Shown here: piece after piece, positions 34,471 to 42,696 of the stretch | Layout of the letters: each line of letters opens with the position of its first letter | Numbering within the stretch: position 1 is the first letter of the stretch | Source: Porphyrobacter sp. | Lineage (GTDB): Bacteria; Pseudomonadota; Alphaproteobacteria; Sphingomonadales; Sphingomonadaceae | Direction: 5' to 3' | DNA: 64,000 nt | NCBI GenBank assembly: GCA_027531395.1 | Contig: JAPZRO010000001.1 | Location: 1 to 64,000 of the forward strand | Program-made: the position numbers and the translations under genes | Notes under the pieces: model-generated | Told to the model about the DNA's origin: nothing | Seen by the model: only the letters and a program-made list of their open reading frames with translations | Database searches by the model: none

Positions 34471-35208
34471 CTAGTCCGCTTCCTCTGACATCATCAGCGC
34501 CTTCAAGTCCTTCAGCGCCTTGGCGCGCAGCTGGTGGACGCGGGGCACGCTGACGTCGAGCACGGCAGCGATTTCGGTGAGGTTGAGCTCCTCGACGAAG
34601 AATAGCTGGAGCACCAGCTTCAGCCGGTCGGGGAGCGCCACCATCGCCCGCACCAGCCGCTCGCGGTCCTCGGCGGCGCATAGCGCTTCGAAGGGATCGG
34701 GATCGTCGCTGGCAAAGGCGGTGGAGGTTTCGTCATACTCCTCCGAGATCGGGGTGATCGTCACCATCGCGCTTTCGATCGCGAGCAGTTCGGCATCGTC
34801 CACTTCGAGCAGCCGCGCCAGCTCCGCCCGGCTCGGCTCGCGCCCCAGCTGGCCGCGCAGGCTCTCGCAGGCACGTTCATAGGCGGCGCGCTTGCGGCGG
34901 GCGGTGCGGGTGTCGTGGGCGGCGCGGCGGACCTCGTCGAGCATCGCGCCGCGCACCCGGATCTTGGCATAGGCGGCAAAGCCGTCCTCGGTCGGGCCGG
35001 TGTGGCGCTGGGCACACTCGGTGAGCGCCACGATGCCGGCCTGCACCAGATCCTCGATCTCCAGCCCGCCCCGCCCCTCGGCGCGCCCGCTGCCGTGGAT
35101 GTGCCATGCGGCGCGGCGGACGAGCGGGAGGAAGCGGCGCACGCGGTCGGCGACTTCGGCGCGGTCGGGCGAATAGGGCGCGGCAAAACCGCTGTGATCG
35201 TGCTTCAT
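34471..35208 (-). CDS. fliA: Flagellar sigma factor (sigma-28)
   Basis: This 245-residue sigma-70-family factor carries region 2 (LEIEDLVQAGIVALTECAQRH), region 3 and a region 4 helix-turn-helix (LNLTEIAAVLDVSVPRVHQL). It directs late flagellar genes and is held by FlgM, encoded upstream in this same leftward group. Its start overlaps the flhA stop by 4 bases. Confidence 0.93.
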   Translation of the reverse strand: MKHDHSGFAAPYSPDRAEVADRVRRFLPLVRRAAWHIHGSGRAEGRGGLEIEDLVQAGIVALTECAQRHTGPTEDGFAAYAKIRVRGAMLDEVRRAAHDTRTARRKRAAYERACESLRGQLGREPSRAELARLLEVDDAELLAIESAMVTITPISEEYDETSTAFASDDPDPFEALCAAEDRERLVRAMVALPDRLKLVLQLFFVEELNLTEIAAVLDVSVPRVHQLRAKALKDLKALMMSEEAD

Positions 35209-37328
35209 CGGGCAGGTTCCATCGCTTCGGGAGCGGCCAGCGCTGGGGCATCCGGCCGGCCAGCGTCACCGATCACGCCCACCACCGCAATCGGCTGGGT
35301 CGGCGGCAGTTCGGCAATCGAAAGGACGAGGCAGCGGGGCGCGCGCTGGCGCAGCAGCGCGGCCAGTGCACGCCGCGCGGGCGGCTGGACGATCAGCGCA
35401 ATCGCGCCTTTCTCGGTATCGGCTAGCCGGTTGATCTCGCGTGCGATCATCGCGCCGCAATCGGGCTCGATCAGCGGCTGGCCGGTGGCCGGGTCCACCA
35501 TTCCGCCCAGGATCGCGCTTTCCAGCCCGGCATCGAGCGTCGCCACCTTCAATGGCTCGCCCGGCACGGCGATGCGGGCGATCAGCCGCGCACCGAGATC
35601 CGCGCGCACGGCGTCGATCACCGCGTCGAAATCGTGGGTCTTCTGCAGCGCCAGCGCCAGCGCGGTGAACAGCGGCTGCGGGTGGGCGAGCCCGATCCCG
35701 TCGGCCAGCAGGGCGCGCAGGGTGCGGGTGAGCGCGGGCAGCGCGAGCGGATCGGGGGTCACCGCCTCGACCAGCGCGGGCGCCCGGGCCTTGAGCCCGT
35801 CGACCCATTCGCGCACCTCGTCCGGGCCGAGCAGCTGGTGCGCCTCCGCCAGCAGCGCCTGATTGGCGTGAGTGGCGATTACGGTGGCGGGATCGACCAC
35901 GAGGAATCCCTCGGCAATCGCATGATCGCGCGAGGCCGGAGCGATCCACAGGGCGGAGCAATCGAACGAGGGTTCGCGGGTCGCCTCGCCTGTCAGCCCG
36001 TGCCCTGCCCGCACCTCGCCCGCGTCGATCGCGAGCAGCTTGCCCGGGCGCACCTGCCCACGCGCGATGCTGACCCCGCCGAGAAGGACGACATAGTCCT
36101 GGGCCCCGAGATCGAGCGAATCGCGGATGCGGAACTGCGGCAGGACAAAGCCGAGATCGCGAGACAGCTGCTTGCGGATGCCGGTGATGCGGGCGATCAG
36201 CGGGGCAGACTGTGCCTCGTCGACGAGGCCAACAAGGCCGAAGCCGAGCTCGATGGTGACCAGCGTCTGGTCGGACACGTCGGCCAGCGCGATGGCATCA
36301 GGCGCGGGCTCGGCGACCGGCTCGGGCGGCGGCGCGGGCGCATCTGCGCGGCGCTTGAGCTGCCACCAGATCGCGGTCGCAATCGCGGCACCGGGGAGGA
36401 AGATCGCCTGCGGCATGGCGGGCACTAGGCCGACCGCACCGAGGATCAGCGCCACCGGCAGCCACCCGCGCGGATCGGCGAACTGGCCGCCGATCTGGCC
36501 GGACAGGTCGCGGCTGTCGGCGACGCGGGTGACGATCGCGGCGGCGGCAATCGATAGCAGCAGCGCGGGCACCTGCGCGACCAGCGCATCGCCCACCGCG
36601 AGCGTGACATAGACCTCGCCCGCCTCGGCAGCGCTGAGGCCGTGGCTGATCATCCCCAGCGCGAAGCCGGCGATGATGTTGACCCCAAGGATCAGCAGCG
36701 CGGCAATCGCGTCGCCCTTCACGAACTTGCTGGCACCGTCCATCGAACCGTAGAAATCGGCCTCGACCGTCACCTCGCGGCGGCGCTCGCGCGCCTCGTC
36801 GGCGGTGATGAGCCCGGCGGCGATATCGGCATCGATCGCCATCTGCTTGCCCGGCAGCGCATCGAGCACGAAGCGCGCCGAGACTTCCGACACCCGGCCT
36901 GCGCCCTTGGTGATGACGATCATGTTGATGATCATCAGGATCGCGAAGACGAACAGGCCGACAGCGAAATTGCCGCCCACCAGGAAGGCGGCGAAGCTCT
37001 CGATGACGTGCCCCGCCGCAGCGCCCCCTTCGTGGCCGTGGACCAGCACGACGCGGGTCGAGGCGACGTTGAGAGCCAGCCGCAGCAGGGTCGCGAACAG
37101 CAGCACGCTCGGGAAGGAAGAGAAATCGAGCGGGCGTCGGGCGTTGAGCGCGACCATCAGGACCGCGATCGAGATCGCGATGTTGAGCACGAAGAAGATG
37201 TCCAGCAGCAGCGCCGGGATCGGCAGCACCATAAGCGCCAGCAGCGCGAAGATGCCGACCGGCAGCGCCATGGCCGAAGGCATGGCCAACAGCCGCCCGA
37301 GCGGCGCGGAGCGGGTCGCGGCGCTCAC
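35205..37328 (-). CDS. flhA: Flagellar export gate protein FlhA
   Basis: This 707-residue protein has about eight N-terminal membrane helices (to about residue 330) and a large cytoplasmic domain that docks chaperone-substrate complexes. The conserved cytoplasmic loop between helices, with RRREVTVEADFYGSMDGASKF, is present. It starts with GTG overlapping the transglycosylase stop (GTGA). Partners flhB and fliPQR are not in the window. Confidence 0.95.
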   Translation of the reverse strand: MSAATRSAPLGRLLAMPSAMALPVGIFALLALMVLPIPALLLDIFFVLNIAISIAVLMVALNARRPLDFSSFPSVLLFATLLRLALNVASTRVVLVHGHEGGAAAGHVIESFAAFLVGGNFAVGLFVFAILMIINMIVITKGAGRVSEVSARFVLDALPGKQMAIDADIAAGLITADEARERRREVTVEADFYGSMDGASKFVKGDAIAALLILGVNIIAGFALGMISHGLSAAEAGEVYVTLAVGDALVAQVPALLLSIAAAAIVTRVADSRDLSGQIGGQFADPRGWLPVALILGAVGLVPAMPQAIFLPGAAIATAIWWQLKRRADAPAPPPEPVAEPAPDAIALADVSDQTLVTIELGFGLVGLVDEAQSAPLIARITGIRKQLSRDLGFVLPQFRIRDSLDLGAQDYVVLLGGVSIARGQVRPGKLLAIDAGEVRAGHGLTGEATREPSFDCSALWIAPASRDHAIAEGFLVVDPATVIATHANQALLAEAHQLLGPDEVREWVDGLKARAPALVEAVTPDPLALPALTRTLRALLADGIGLAHPQPLFTALALALQKTHDFDAVIDAVRADLGARLIARIAVPGEPLKVATLDAGLESAILGGMVDPATGQPLIEPDCGAMIAREINRLADTEKGAIALIVQPPARRALAALLRQRAPRCLVLSIAELPPTQPIAVVGVIGDAGRPDAPALAAPEAMEPAR

Positions 37329-38320
37329 AGGCCGAACGCCCTGAGCCGGTCATAGGCGCGGCGCACCTGCGCGGGCGCGGCGGTGGCATCATTGCCGAAG
37401 GCCGCTCCCAGCACCTGCGACATCGGCACGCGCGGCGGCGGGGAAACGGCGGGGCGCATCGGCGCGGTCAGCGCAGGCGCGGGGCCGGGGCCGAACACGC
37501 CTTCATCCGCGATCAGATAAGGCGCGGCAGGGCGCGCGCTGGACGGGCCATAGTCGGCGCGGGCGAAGCGCAGGCTCTGGCCGCTCCCCGCCCGGTCGAG
37601 CGCGCGTTCGAGCTTGCCCGCCAGCACATCCATCACGCCCGCAAGGCTGCGCGGGGAGCCGTCGGGGGCGTAGAAGATCGCGCGGTTGGCAGCGGCCGGC
37701 CGGGCGAACAGCGCCGCGGCGCTCTGCGAGGGATCGGCCTGCATTTCCGACAGGAACCGCCCCGCCCCGCCCGCGCCGAGGAAATGTGCGAGGTAGAGCT
37801 CGGCATGATCGGGCTGGCGGCCAAGGATCGGAGCGAGATGCGCGCGGTTGTCCTCGGCTAGGCCTGCCGCCATCAGCGAAGCGACCTCGGGGTCGGCCCG
37901 CAGCGCGAGGATCGCCTGCCGCTGCGCCGGATCAGCGACGAAGGCATTGCCCGAGGCGGTGACGTCGATCTGCTCGGCCAGCGCGCCGAGGCCGAAACGC
38001 GGACCGTGTCTCTCGACGGTATCGAGCCAGGTGCTCTCGATGAACTGGTAGAGCCCGGTCGCGCTCGACGTGGCGGCGCGGGCATCGGGGTCCATGCTGG
38101 ATTCGACCTCTGCCTGCGCGAGGAGGTAGCCGAAATCGACCGTGGTCGCTTCGGCCGCGCGGGCAATCGCCGCTTCGACCGGCGTGCCGGCCGAGCGCAG
38201 CTGCCCGATCTGGCGCGCCGCGCCGCTGCCGCTGCGCGCGGCCTCATGCGCGCGCGCCGCTGCTTCGAAGCCGCTGCGGATCGAGCCCGAGGGCAGGTAG
38301 GTAGGGGTAGAGGTGCTCAA
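37325..38320 (-). CDS. Lytic transglycosylase of the flagellar locus
   Basis: This 331-residue protein has an SLT-like catalytic domain (about 60-200) with Glu73-Ser74 and GLYQFI. The rest is Pro/Ala-rich and probably disordered. No clear signal peptide is seen, so export may use the flagellar machinery. It probably opens peptidoglycan for the rod, replacing the muramidase half missing from FlgJ. The start is a TTG whose SD (GGCGGAG) lies in the arm of a 10-bp stem. Co-transcribed with flhA and fliA. Confidence 0.82.
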   Translation of the reverse strand: MSTSTPTYLPSGSIRSGFEAAARAHEAARSGSGAARQIGQLRSAGTPVEAAIARAAEATTVDFGYLLAQAEVESSMDPDARAATSSATGLYQFIESTWLDTVERHGPRFGLGALAEQIDVTASGNAFVADPAQRQAILALRADPEVASLMAAGLAEDNRAHLAPILGRQPDHAELYLAHFLGAGGAGRFLSEMQADPSQSAAALFARPAAANRAIFYAPDGSPRSLAGVMDVLAGKLERALDRAGSGQSLRFARADYGPSSARPAAPYLIADEGVFGPGPAPALTAPMRPAVSPPPRVPMSQVLGAAFGNDATAAPAQVRRAYDRLRAFGL

Positions 38321-38327
38321 CGCGCGG

Positions 38328-38375
38328 CTCCGCCTGATTGCTCGAACGCCGCGAGCGCGGCGCTTTCAGGCGGAG
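38328..38375 (-). promoter_or_regulatory. 10-bp stem enclosing the transglycosylase RBS
   Basis: CTCCGCCTGA (38328-38337) and TCAGGCGGAG (38366-38375) are perfectly complementary, with a nested GCCGC-GAGC-GCGGC hairpin in the loop. On the leftward transcript the downstream arm ends in GGAG, 7 bases before the TTG start at 38320. It could repress translation, act as a terminator after flgN, or both. Confidence 0.55.
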
Positions 38376-38426
38376 GACAGCAAAGCGCGTGCCAGATGAG
38401 TGGCCGCAGAAACTAGGTAAGAATAC

Positions 38427-38765
38427 CTATCCCAGCAGCGGAGCATAGGTTGCGCGCGGCAGGCGGCGCGCGCCGCCCAGCGCCTCGATCCGCGCGGCGA
38501 CATTGGCGGCGAGCAGGTTGCGCACCCGGCGGTTGACCTCGTTCAGGTGCCGCGCGGTCTCGGCGAGGCCGCGGGTCTCGGCATCGAGCGTCTGCGGGCC
38601 GATCCCGGCCAGCACATCGCACAGCGCCTCCTTGTCGCGCGCCGAGCCGATCAGCGCATCGGCATCGAGCGCGGCAAGCGCCTGCCGCTCGGTTTCCAGA
38701 ACGGCAATCATCTGCCGCAGGCTGGTTGCCAGCGGAGCCGCATCGTGCAGGGCAGCAGCAGCCAC
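38427..38765 (-). CDS. flgN: FlgN-like flagellar chaperone
   Basis: This 112-residue, almost fully helical protein has heptad-like Leu/Ala spacing, in the flgM-flgN position. FlgN chaperones the hook-associated proteins FlgK and FlgL, both encoded in the rightward arm. Primary sequence is weakly conserved in this family, so the call leans on size, predicted helices and location 4 bases from flgM. Confidence 0.75.
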   Translation of the reverse strand: MAAAALHDAAPLATSLRQMIAVLETERQALAALDADALIGSARDKEALCDVLAGIGPQTLDAETRGLAETARHLNEVNRRVRNLLAANVAARIEALGGARRLPRATYAPLLG

Positions 38766-38769
38766 GGAC

Positions 38770-39069
38770 TTACCCCTTCACCGGCACGGCGAAGCTGACC
38801 TGCGCCGCGATCATCGCATCGACGATCTTGGTCGGCACCAGCGGGTAGGAGCCATCCTGCAGCGCGGCGCGGATTTCGGCGACGCGCTCGGCATCGACCG
38901 GCGGGCTCGCGGCATCCACGCCGCCGCCAATCTCGACGCTCACGCCAGCGGAAGCGGCAGCAGGACGTGAGGCTGCGCCCGCGCGGGTCTCGATCTGCGC
39001 GCGTTCGCTGGTCGAGACCGCGCGCGGCGCGCCGATCCCTTGCAGTTTGCTCAGTTCGACAGAGGGCAT
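38770..39069 (-). CDS. flgM: Anti-sigma-28 factor FlgM
   Basis: This 99-residue protein has a disordered Ala/Ser-rich N-terminal half and a C-terminal sigma-binding helix pair (DAERVAEIRAALQDGSYPL followed by TKIVDAMI), the classic FlgM ending. It binds FliA until the hook is complete and is then exported. An imperfect sigma-28-like sequence (TAAA ... GCCGTT) lies upstream at about 39102-39127 on this strand. Confidence 0.9.
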   Translation of the reverse strand: MPSVELSKLQGIGAPRAVSTSERAQIETRAGAASRPAAASAGVSVEIGGGVDAASPPVDAERVAEIRAALQDGSYPLVPTKIVDAMIAAQVSFAVPVKG

Positions 39070-39147
39070 GGCAATTGTCCTTCGTGGGATTTGTGTCAGG
39101 CAGAACGGCAGACGGGGGTCGGCTTTAAGGGCCTCGCAAGGATTTTC

Positions 39148-39684
39148 TCAGCTGGCCGGAATCACCGCTAGGCCGGGGCGCTCGATGCGGGCGCGCAGGG
39201 GCTCGGCCTTGCGCGCGGTGCGCACGAAGATCCAGTCGCCGACCATCCCGCCCTCGATCGCCTCACCCGCCTGCTGCACCAAAAAGCCGCGCCCGCGCAC
39301 CATGATGGTGAGCGCATCGCCGCGCTTGACCGCCGGGGCGGCGGCACGTCCCGGCGCGGCAGCCCCGCCGCCATCCACCGCGACGAAGATCCGCCAGCTC
39401 TGCGGCCCTGCACATTCGACACTGACCGCACTGCGCGCCGGGCCGTGCCAGGCGACCGCCAGCGGCGCGGCGCAAGCGGCAAGGCGCAGCCGCCGGTCAA
39501 CAGGGAGGCGGGCTCCGCCGGGGGTGCCGGGCTCGGCCCCTGTGAAGGCCGCAACCGCGCGGTCGATCATCGCCGAATCGGTGAAGCCGGAGGCCTGCGC
39601 CGGGCTGTCGCACAGCGGCAACAGCATCGTCAGCGCGAGCGGGGCGAGCCGCCAGCCGTCGGCCCAGGGGTTGGTCAATTCCAT
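39148..39684 (-). CDS. flgA: Flagellar P-ring assembly chaperone FlgA
   Basis: This protein of about 178 residues has a signal peptide and a C-terminal SAF/FlgA domain (VKRGDALTIMVRGRGF), needed to assemble the FlgI P-ring. The ATG at 39684 preceded by AGGAG was preferred over the longer frame. A sigma-54-type promoter lies 44-58 bases upstream. First gene of the leftward flagellar group. Confidence 0.87.
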   Translation of the reverse strand: MELTNPWADGWRLAPLALTMLLPLCDSPAQASGFTDSAMIDRAVAAFTGAEPGTPGGARLPVDRRLRLAACAAPLAVAWHGPARSAVSVECAGPQSWRIFVAVDGGGAAAPGRAAAPAVKRGDALTIMVRGRGFLVQQAGEAIEGGMVGDWIFVRTARKAEPLRARIERPGLAVIPAS

Positions 39685-39727
39685 CGGTGTGCTCCTGTGA
39701 TGCACCAGAGATACTGGCCAGAGGTCA

Positions 39728-39742
39728 GCAAGGGCCATGCCA
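39728..39742 (-). promoter_or_regulatory. Sigma-54 promoter for flgA
   Basis: Read leftward, TGGCAT-GGCCC-TTGC matches the sigma-54 consensus TGGCAC-N5-TTGC with one change and exact spacing of the GG and GC elements. It predicts a leader of about 30 bases before the flgA ATG. Confidence 0.65.
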
Positions 39743-39854
39743 AGCGGCCCGCCAGGCGCCCTAAGCAGTTTCCCGAGGGCGCGGCGTGGCCCGGCTTAAG
39801 CATGCGCCGCGTTAGGGGGCGGCCAACATCACAAGCCTGCAACAGGGGTTCGCC

Positions 39855-40955
39855 ATGTCCTTCGCTTCCCGCTTCCTCGCCCGCCCCGCCCGCTTTGCCG
39901 AAGCGGATGCCGCCGATCCCGAGCGCGCCGCGCCTGTCACCAGCCGTGCCGAGGAGGCGCGCCGCGCGCTGCTGGCGCGGATCGGCGAGTTCGTGGAGAC
40001 GCATGATCTCGCCGTCACCGCCAGCAACCTTGCCACCATCTGCGGCGGGCTATCGGGATCGCACCCCGAACTGGCACAGGCGTTCGCCGCGCGCGAGATT
40101 GCCGGGGAGCCGATCGACCAGCGCTGGCTCGACACGCTCGGGCGGCTCGATCCCGACAACCATTCGCGCATCGCCGAGCTGGAAGCGCTGATGGACAAGC
40201 TCGAATATTCGCTGATGCGCTTTGCCCAGACCGCGCGTTCGGCGCAGAGCGAGACCAGCGACCATCGCGGCGCGCTGGGCGCGCAGATCGAGGCGATGGC
40301 CGGGGCCGATCTGTCCCCTGCCGCTGCCGGCGAGCTGGCGCAGGTGCTCGATCTGTCGCGCGCGATGCTGGCGCGGATCGAGCAGGTCGAGGCCGCGATG
40401 GCGCGCAGCCAGGACGAGACCGAGCGCCTGCGCGAAAACCTCGCCAAGGCGCGGATGGAGGCCGATGTCGATCACCTCACCGGCCTGCCCAACCGCCGCG
40501 CCTTCGAACGGCGACTGGTCTCGGCCTCGATCGAGGCACGCGCCAAGGGCGAGGTGCTCAGCCTCGCCTTCTGCGATGTCGACCGCTTCAAGCTCATCAA
40601 CGACACCCACGGCCACGAGGCGGGCGACCGGGTGCTGTGCGCGGTGGCGGCGACACTCAACGAATGTGCGGGCGATGCCTGCTTTGTCGCGCGCCACGGG
40701 GGCGAGGAATTCGTCCTGCTGTTCTACGGCATGGACAAGGAGGCAGCGCGCACACGGCTCGATGCGATCCGCCGCGCGCAGGCCGCGCGCCAGCTGATGA
40801 ACCGCGAGACCGGCAAGCCGTTCGGTCGGGTGACGTTCTCTGGCGGGGTGGCCGAAGTGACCGAGGATAGCGACACCCGCAGCGCCCTCGCCCGCGCCGA
40901 TGCCGCGCTCTACCGGGCCAAGCAGGAAGGCCGCAATCAGGTGATGGTGGGCTAG
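39855..40955 (+). CDS. GGDEF-domain diguanylate cyclase
   Basis: This 366-residue cytoplasmic protein has an N-terminal helical region of about 200 residues with no recognisable sensor and a C-terminal GGDEF domain (about 205-366). The active-site signature is GGEEF at 282-286, with the upstream DVDRFKLINDTHGHEAGD metal/substrate segment intact, so it should make cyclic di-GMP. The RxxD inhibitory site expected just before it reads GDAC, so product inhibition is probably lost. Its place between the flagellar arms suggests a role in motility control. Confidence 0.9.
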   Translation: MSFASRFLARPARFAEADAADPERAAPVTSRAEEARRALLARIGEFVETHDLAVTASNLATICGGLSGSHPELAQAFAAREIAGEPIDQRWLDTLGRLDPDNHSRIAELEALMDKLEYSLMRFAQTARSAQSETSDHRGALGAQIEAMAGADLSPAAAGELAQVLDLSRAMLARIEQVEAAMARSQDETERLRENLAKARMEADVDHLTGLPNRRAFERRLVSASIEARAKGEVLSLAFCDVDRFKLINDTHGHEAGDRVLCAVAATLNECAGDACFVARHGGEEFVLLFYGMDKEAARTRLDAIRRAQAARQLMNRETGKPFGRVTFSGGVAEVTEDSDTRSALARADAALYRAKQEGRNQVMVG

Positions 40956-40958
40956 GCG

Positions 40959-41405
40959 TTAGTCGCCTTGTCCGGGCAGCGCGGCGTCATAGGCGAGGCT
41001 TGCGTAAAGATCAGCCTCGGCGCCGCCGGTGATGATCGTGCGCACCGGCACGCCGCTGCCTTCAGCCGATGCCGCCAGACTGCGCGCCGCCGCCCAGGCC
41101 CTAGTCTCGCCGCCCGCCGGATGGCGCGCAAATACCGTCAGCGTCGCGCGCGGATCGCGCGGCTGGCTGGCGAGCCATTCGCCAAGGCTCGGCCCGCCCG
41201 CGACCGGCCGGTAGAGCGCCTGCGCGGCGGCAATCTCGGCTGCCGGCGGAACCGGGGCGACACGGTCGGCGGGGCTCGCCGCGATGTCGGCTTCGGTCCG
41301 GGGAAGCGCGGTCAGGGTGACGAGGAACAGGATCAGGGCGAGATCGGCGAGGATCAGCTGCCAGCCGCTCCCCGCGCCGCGCGCCACTGGCCGCGCCGCG
41401 CTCAT
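40959..41405 (-). CDS. Short MotB/ExbD-like stator partner
   Basis: This 148-residue protein has one N-terminal helix (about 15-34) carrying Asp21 in LILADLALILFL, the arrangement of the proton-binding Asp of MotB, ExbD and TolR. The periplasmic part (about 40-148) is small, has predicted alpha/beta character and no clear OmpA peptidoglycan motif. It overlaps the stop of the MotA-like gene by 4 bases (ATGA). Not the standard motB, which lies at 51191. Function unknown; an ion-driven pair with the preceding gene is inferred. Confidence 0.65.
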   Translation of the reverse strand: MSAARPVARGAGSGWQLILADLALILFLVTLTALPRTEADIAASPADRVAPVPPAAEIAAAQALYRPVAGGPSLGEWLASQPRDPRATLTVFARHPAGGETRAWAAARSLAASAEGSGVPVRTIITGGAEADLYASLAYDAALPGQGD

Positions 41406-42088
41406 GCAACGCCCCGCAGATGCGCGCGACCATCGCGCAGCGGGAGCGGCAGGGTCGGGACCGGGGCGGCGATCTGTTCCGCGAACCAGTCGGCCAACGC
41501 CTCGCGGCTCTGCTCGCGCGCCAGCCCGCGCCGCTCGATCGCGCCGGCCAGCGGATGGCACAGCAGGTGCGCCAGCAGCGCGCCATAGAGCGTCGAGAGC
41601 ACCGCCGTGGCGATCGCCGCCATGGTCGCCGCGACCGCTCCTGCGCCGCTCACCGGGGCCAGCTGGGTGAAGCCGTAGAGCGTGCCGATCAGCCCGAACA
41701 CCGGCGCCAGCTCGCCCGCCCAGACGAACACCTGCGCCGCTGAAACCCGCCGCGCCTCGTCCAGCGCGCGTTCAGCCCGGCGGGTGCGGTCCACGGCTTC
41801 GAGCGATCCGTGACGCAGATAGGTCTCCAGCATCAGGCCGAGCGCACGGTCGGGCGGTAGGGGGGGATTGGCGCGGTGCGATCCGTCGCGGCGGATCGCG
41901 GTGATCGCCTGCGCCAGCGCCTTGCGGTTGGCCTCCTCGTCGAAGGCAGGTTTGAGCAGTCCGCCCGCCTCGCGCAGCGCCGCACCGAAATCGCGCCAGC
42001 CGCAGCGCGCCGCGCACGCGAGCACGGTCCCCGAAACCACGATGGTAAGCGCTCCCGGATCGAACAGGGAGCTGGCAGTCGTCGGCAT
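41402..42088 (-). CDS. MotA/TolQ/ExbB-family proton-channel protein, extra copy
   Basis: This protein of about 228 residues has an N-terminal helix, a cytoplasmic loop (about 40-130) and the paired channel helices near the C-terminus (APVFGLIGTLYGFTQL and AIATAVLSTLYGALLAHLL) of the MotA family. ATG at 42088 has a strong GAGGGG RBS; ATG at 42106 is possible. It is co-transcribed with the small MotB-like gene and divergent from flgB. Standard MotA lies at 50326, so this is a second stator-type unit. Confidence 0.78.
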   Translation of the reverse strand: MPTTASSLFDPGALTIVVSGTVLACAARCGWRDFGAALREAGGLLKPAFDEEANRKALAQAITAIRRDGSHRANPPLPPDRALGLMLETYLRHGSLEAVDRTRRAERALDEARRVSAAQVFVWAGELAPVFGLIGTLYGFTQLAPVSGAGAVAATMAAIATAVLSTLYGALLAHLLCHPLAGAIERRGLAREQSREALADWFAEQIAAPVPTLPLPLRDGRAHLRGVA

Positions 42089-42176
42089 CGTGATCCCCTC
42101 AAGCATGCGGCCTTCGCCATGCGAGAACGTCCAGGGCGCGGGCGGATTAAGCGGCCCGTCGCGATTTACGTAGTTT

Positions 42177-42215
42177 CGGCAGGAGTTTGCCGGTCTTGCG
42201 GCAAGCGCTTGCCGC
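42177..42215. promoter_or_regulatory. Tandem GGCA/TGCC palindromes upstream of flgB
   Basis: CGGCA-GGAGTT-TGCCG (42177-42192) and the perfect 18-bp palindrome GCGGCAAGCGCTTGCCGC (42198-42215) lie about 44-80 bases upstream of the sigma-54 promoter. Spacing and symmetry suit an enhancer-binding activator; in related bacteria FlbD binds GGCA-containing sites. The divergent MotA-like gene shares this region. Confidence 0.6.
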
Positions 42216-42258
42216 CTGCCCCCGCGCGCCGCGCCGTCGCCCCCTGCACCACGCGAAC

Positions 42259-42273
42259 TGGCACGCTTCCTGC
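42259..42273 (+). promoter_or_regulatory. Sigma-54 promoter for the flgB operon
   Basis: TGGCACG-CTTC-CTGC matches the -24/-12 consensus (TGGCACG-N4-TTGC) with one change. It predicts transcription starting about 55 bases before the flgB ATG. Confidence 0.75.
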
Positions 42274-42339
42274 AGAACCGGCCGCGCAGTCATCGCGCCC
42301 TTGCCGGCGGGAGGGCTGCACGAACCAGCGGAGACCCGC

Positions 42340-42696
42340 ATGAACGAGAGACTTTTCGGTATCCACGGCGCGGCGCTGACCCTGCGCTCGCAGCGCATGG
42401 GCGTGATCGCGTCGAACATCGCCAATGCCGCGACCCCCGGCTACAAGGCGCGCGACATCGACTTCAACGCCGCGCTCGATGCCCGGCTCGCCCGCCAGAG
42501 CGGCGGTGCGACGGCCGCTGACGAAGACGCAGGCATGGTGTGGCGCACGCCGACCATGCCCTCGCTCGATGGCAACACGGTCGAGCTGAACCGCGAACAG
42601 GTCGCCTTTGCCGAGAATGCGGTGGCCTATTCCGCCACACTCAGCTTCGTGCAGGGCAAGGTCAACACTATCACCCGCGCGCTGAAGGGCGAATGA
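42340..42696 (+). CDS. flgB: Flagellar proximal rod protein FlgB
   Basis: This 118-residue rod protein has the N-terminal SNIANAATPGYKARD motif common to axial proteins. Shorter than E. coli FlgB (138). First gene of the rightward operon, behind the sigma-54 promoter. Its stop overlaps the flgC start (ATGA). Confidence 0.95.
   Translation: MNERLFGIHGAALTLRSQRMGVIASNIANAATPGYKARDIDFNAALDARLARQSGGATAADEDAGMVWRTPTMPSLDGNTVELNREQVAFAENAVAYSATLSFVQGKVNTITRALKGE

Noticed and set aside
39102..39127. A sigma-28 promoter for flgM
   Set aside because: The TAAA and GCCG blocks are one base too close and the -10 is only partly matched, so I did not list it as a feature.
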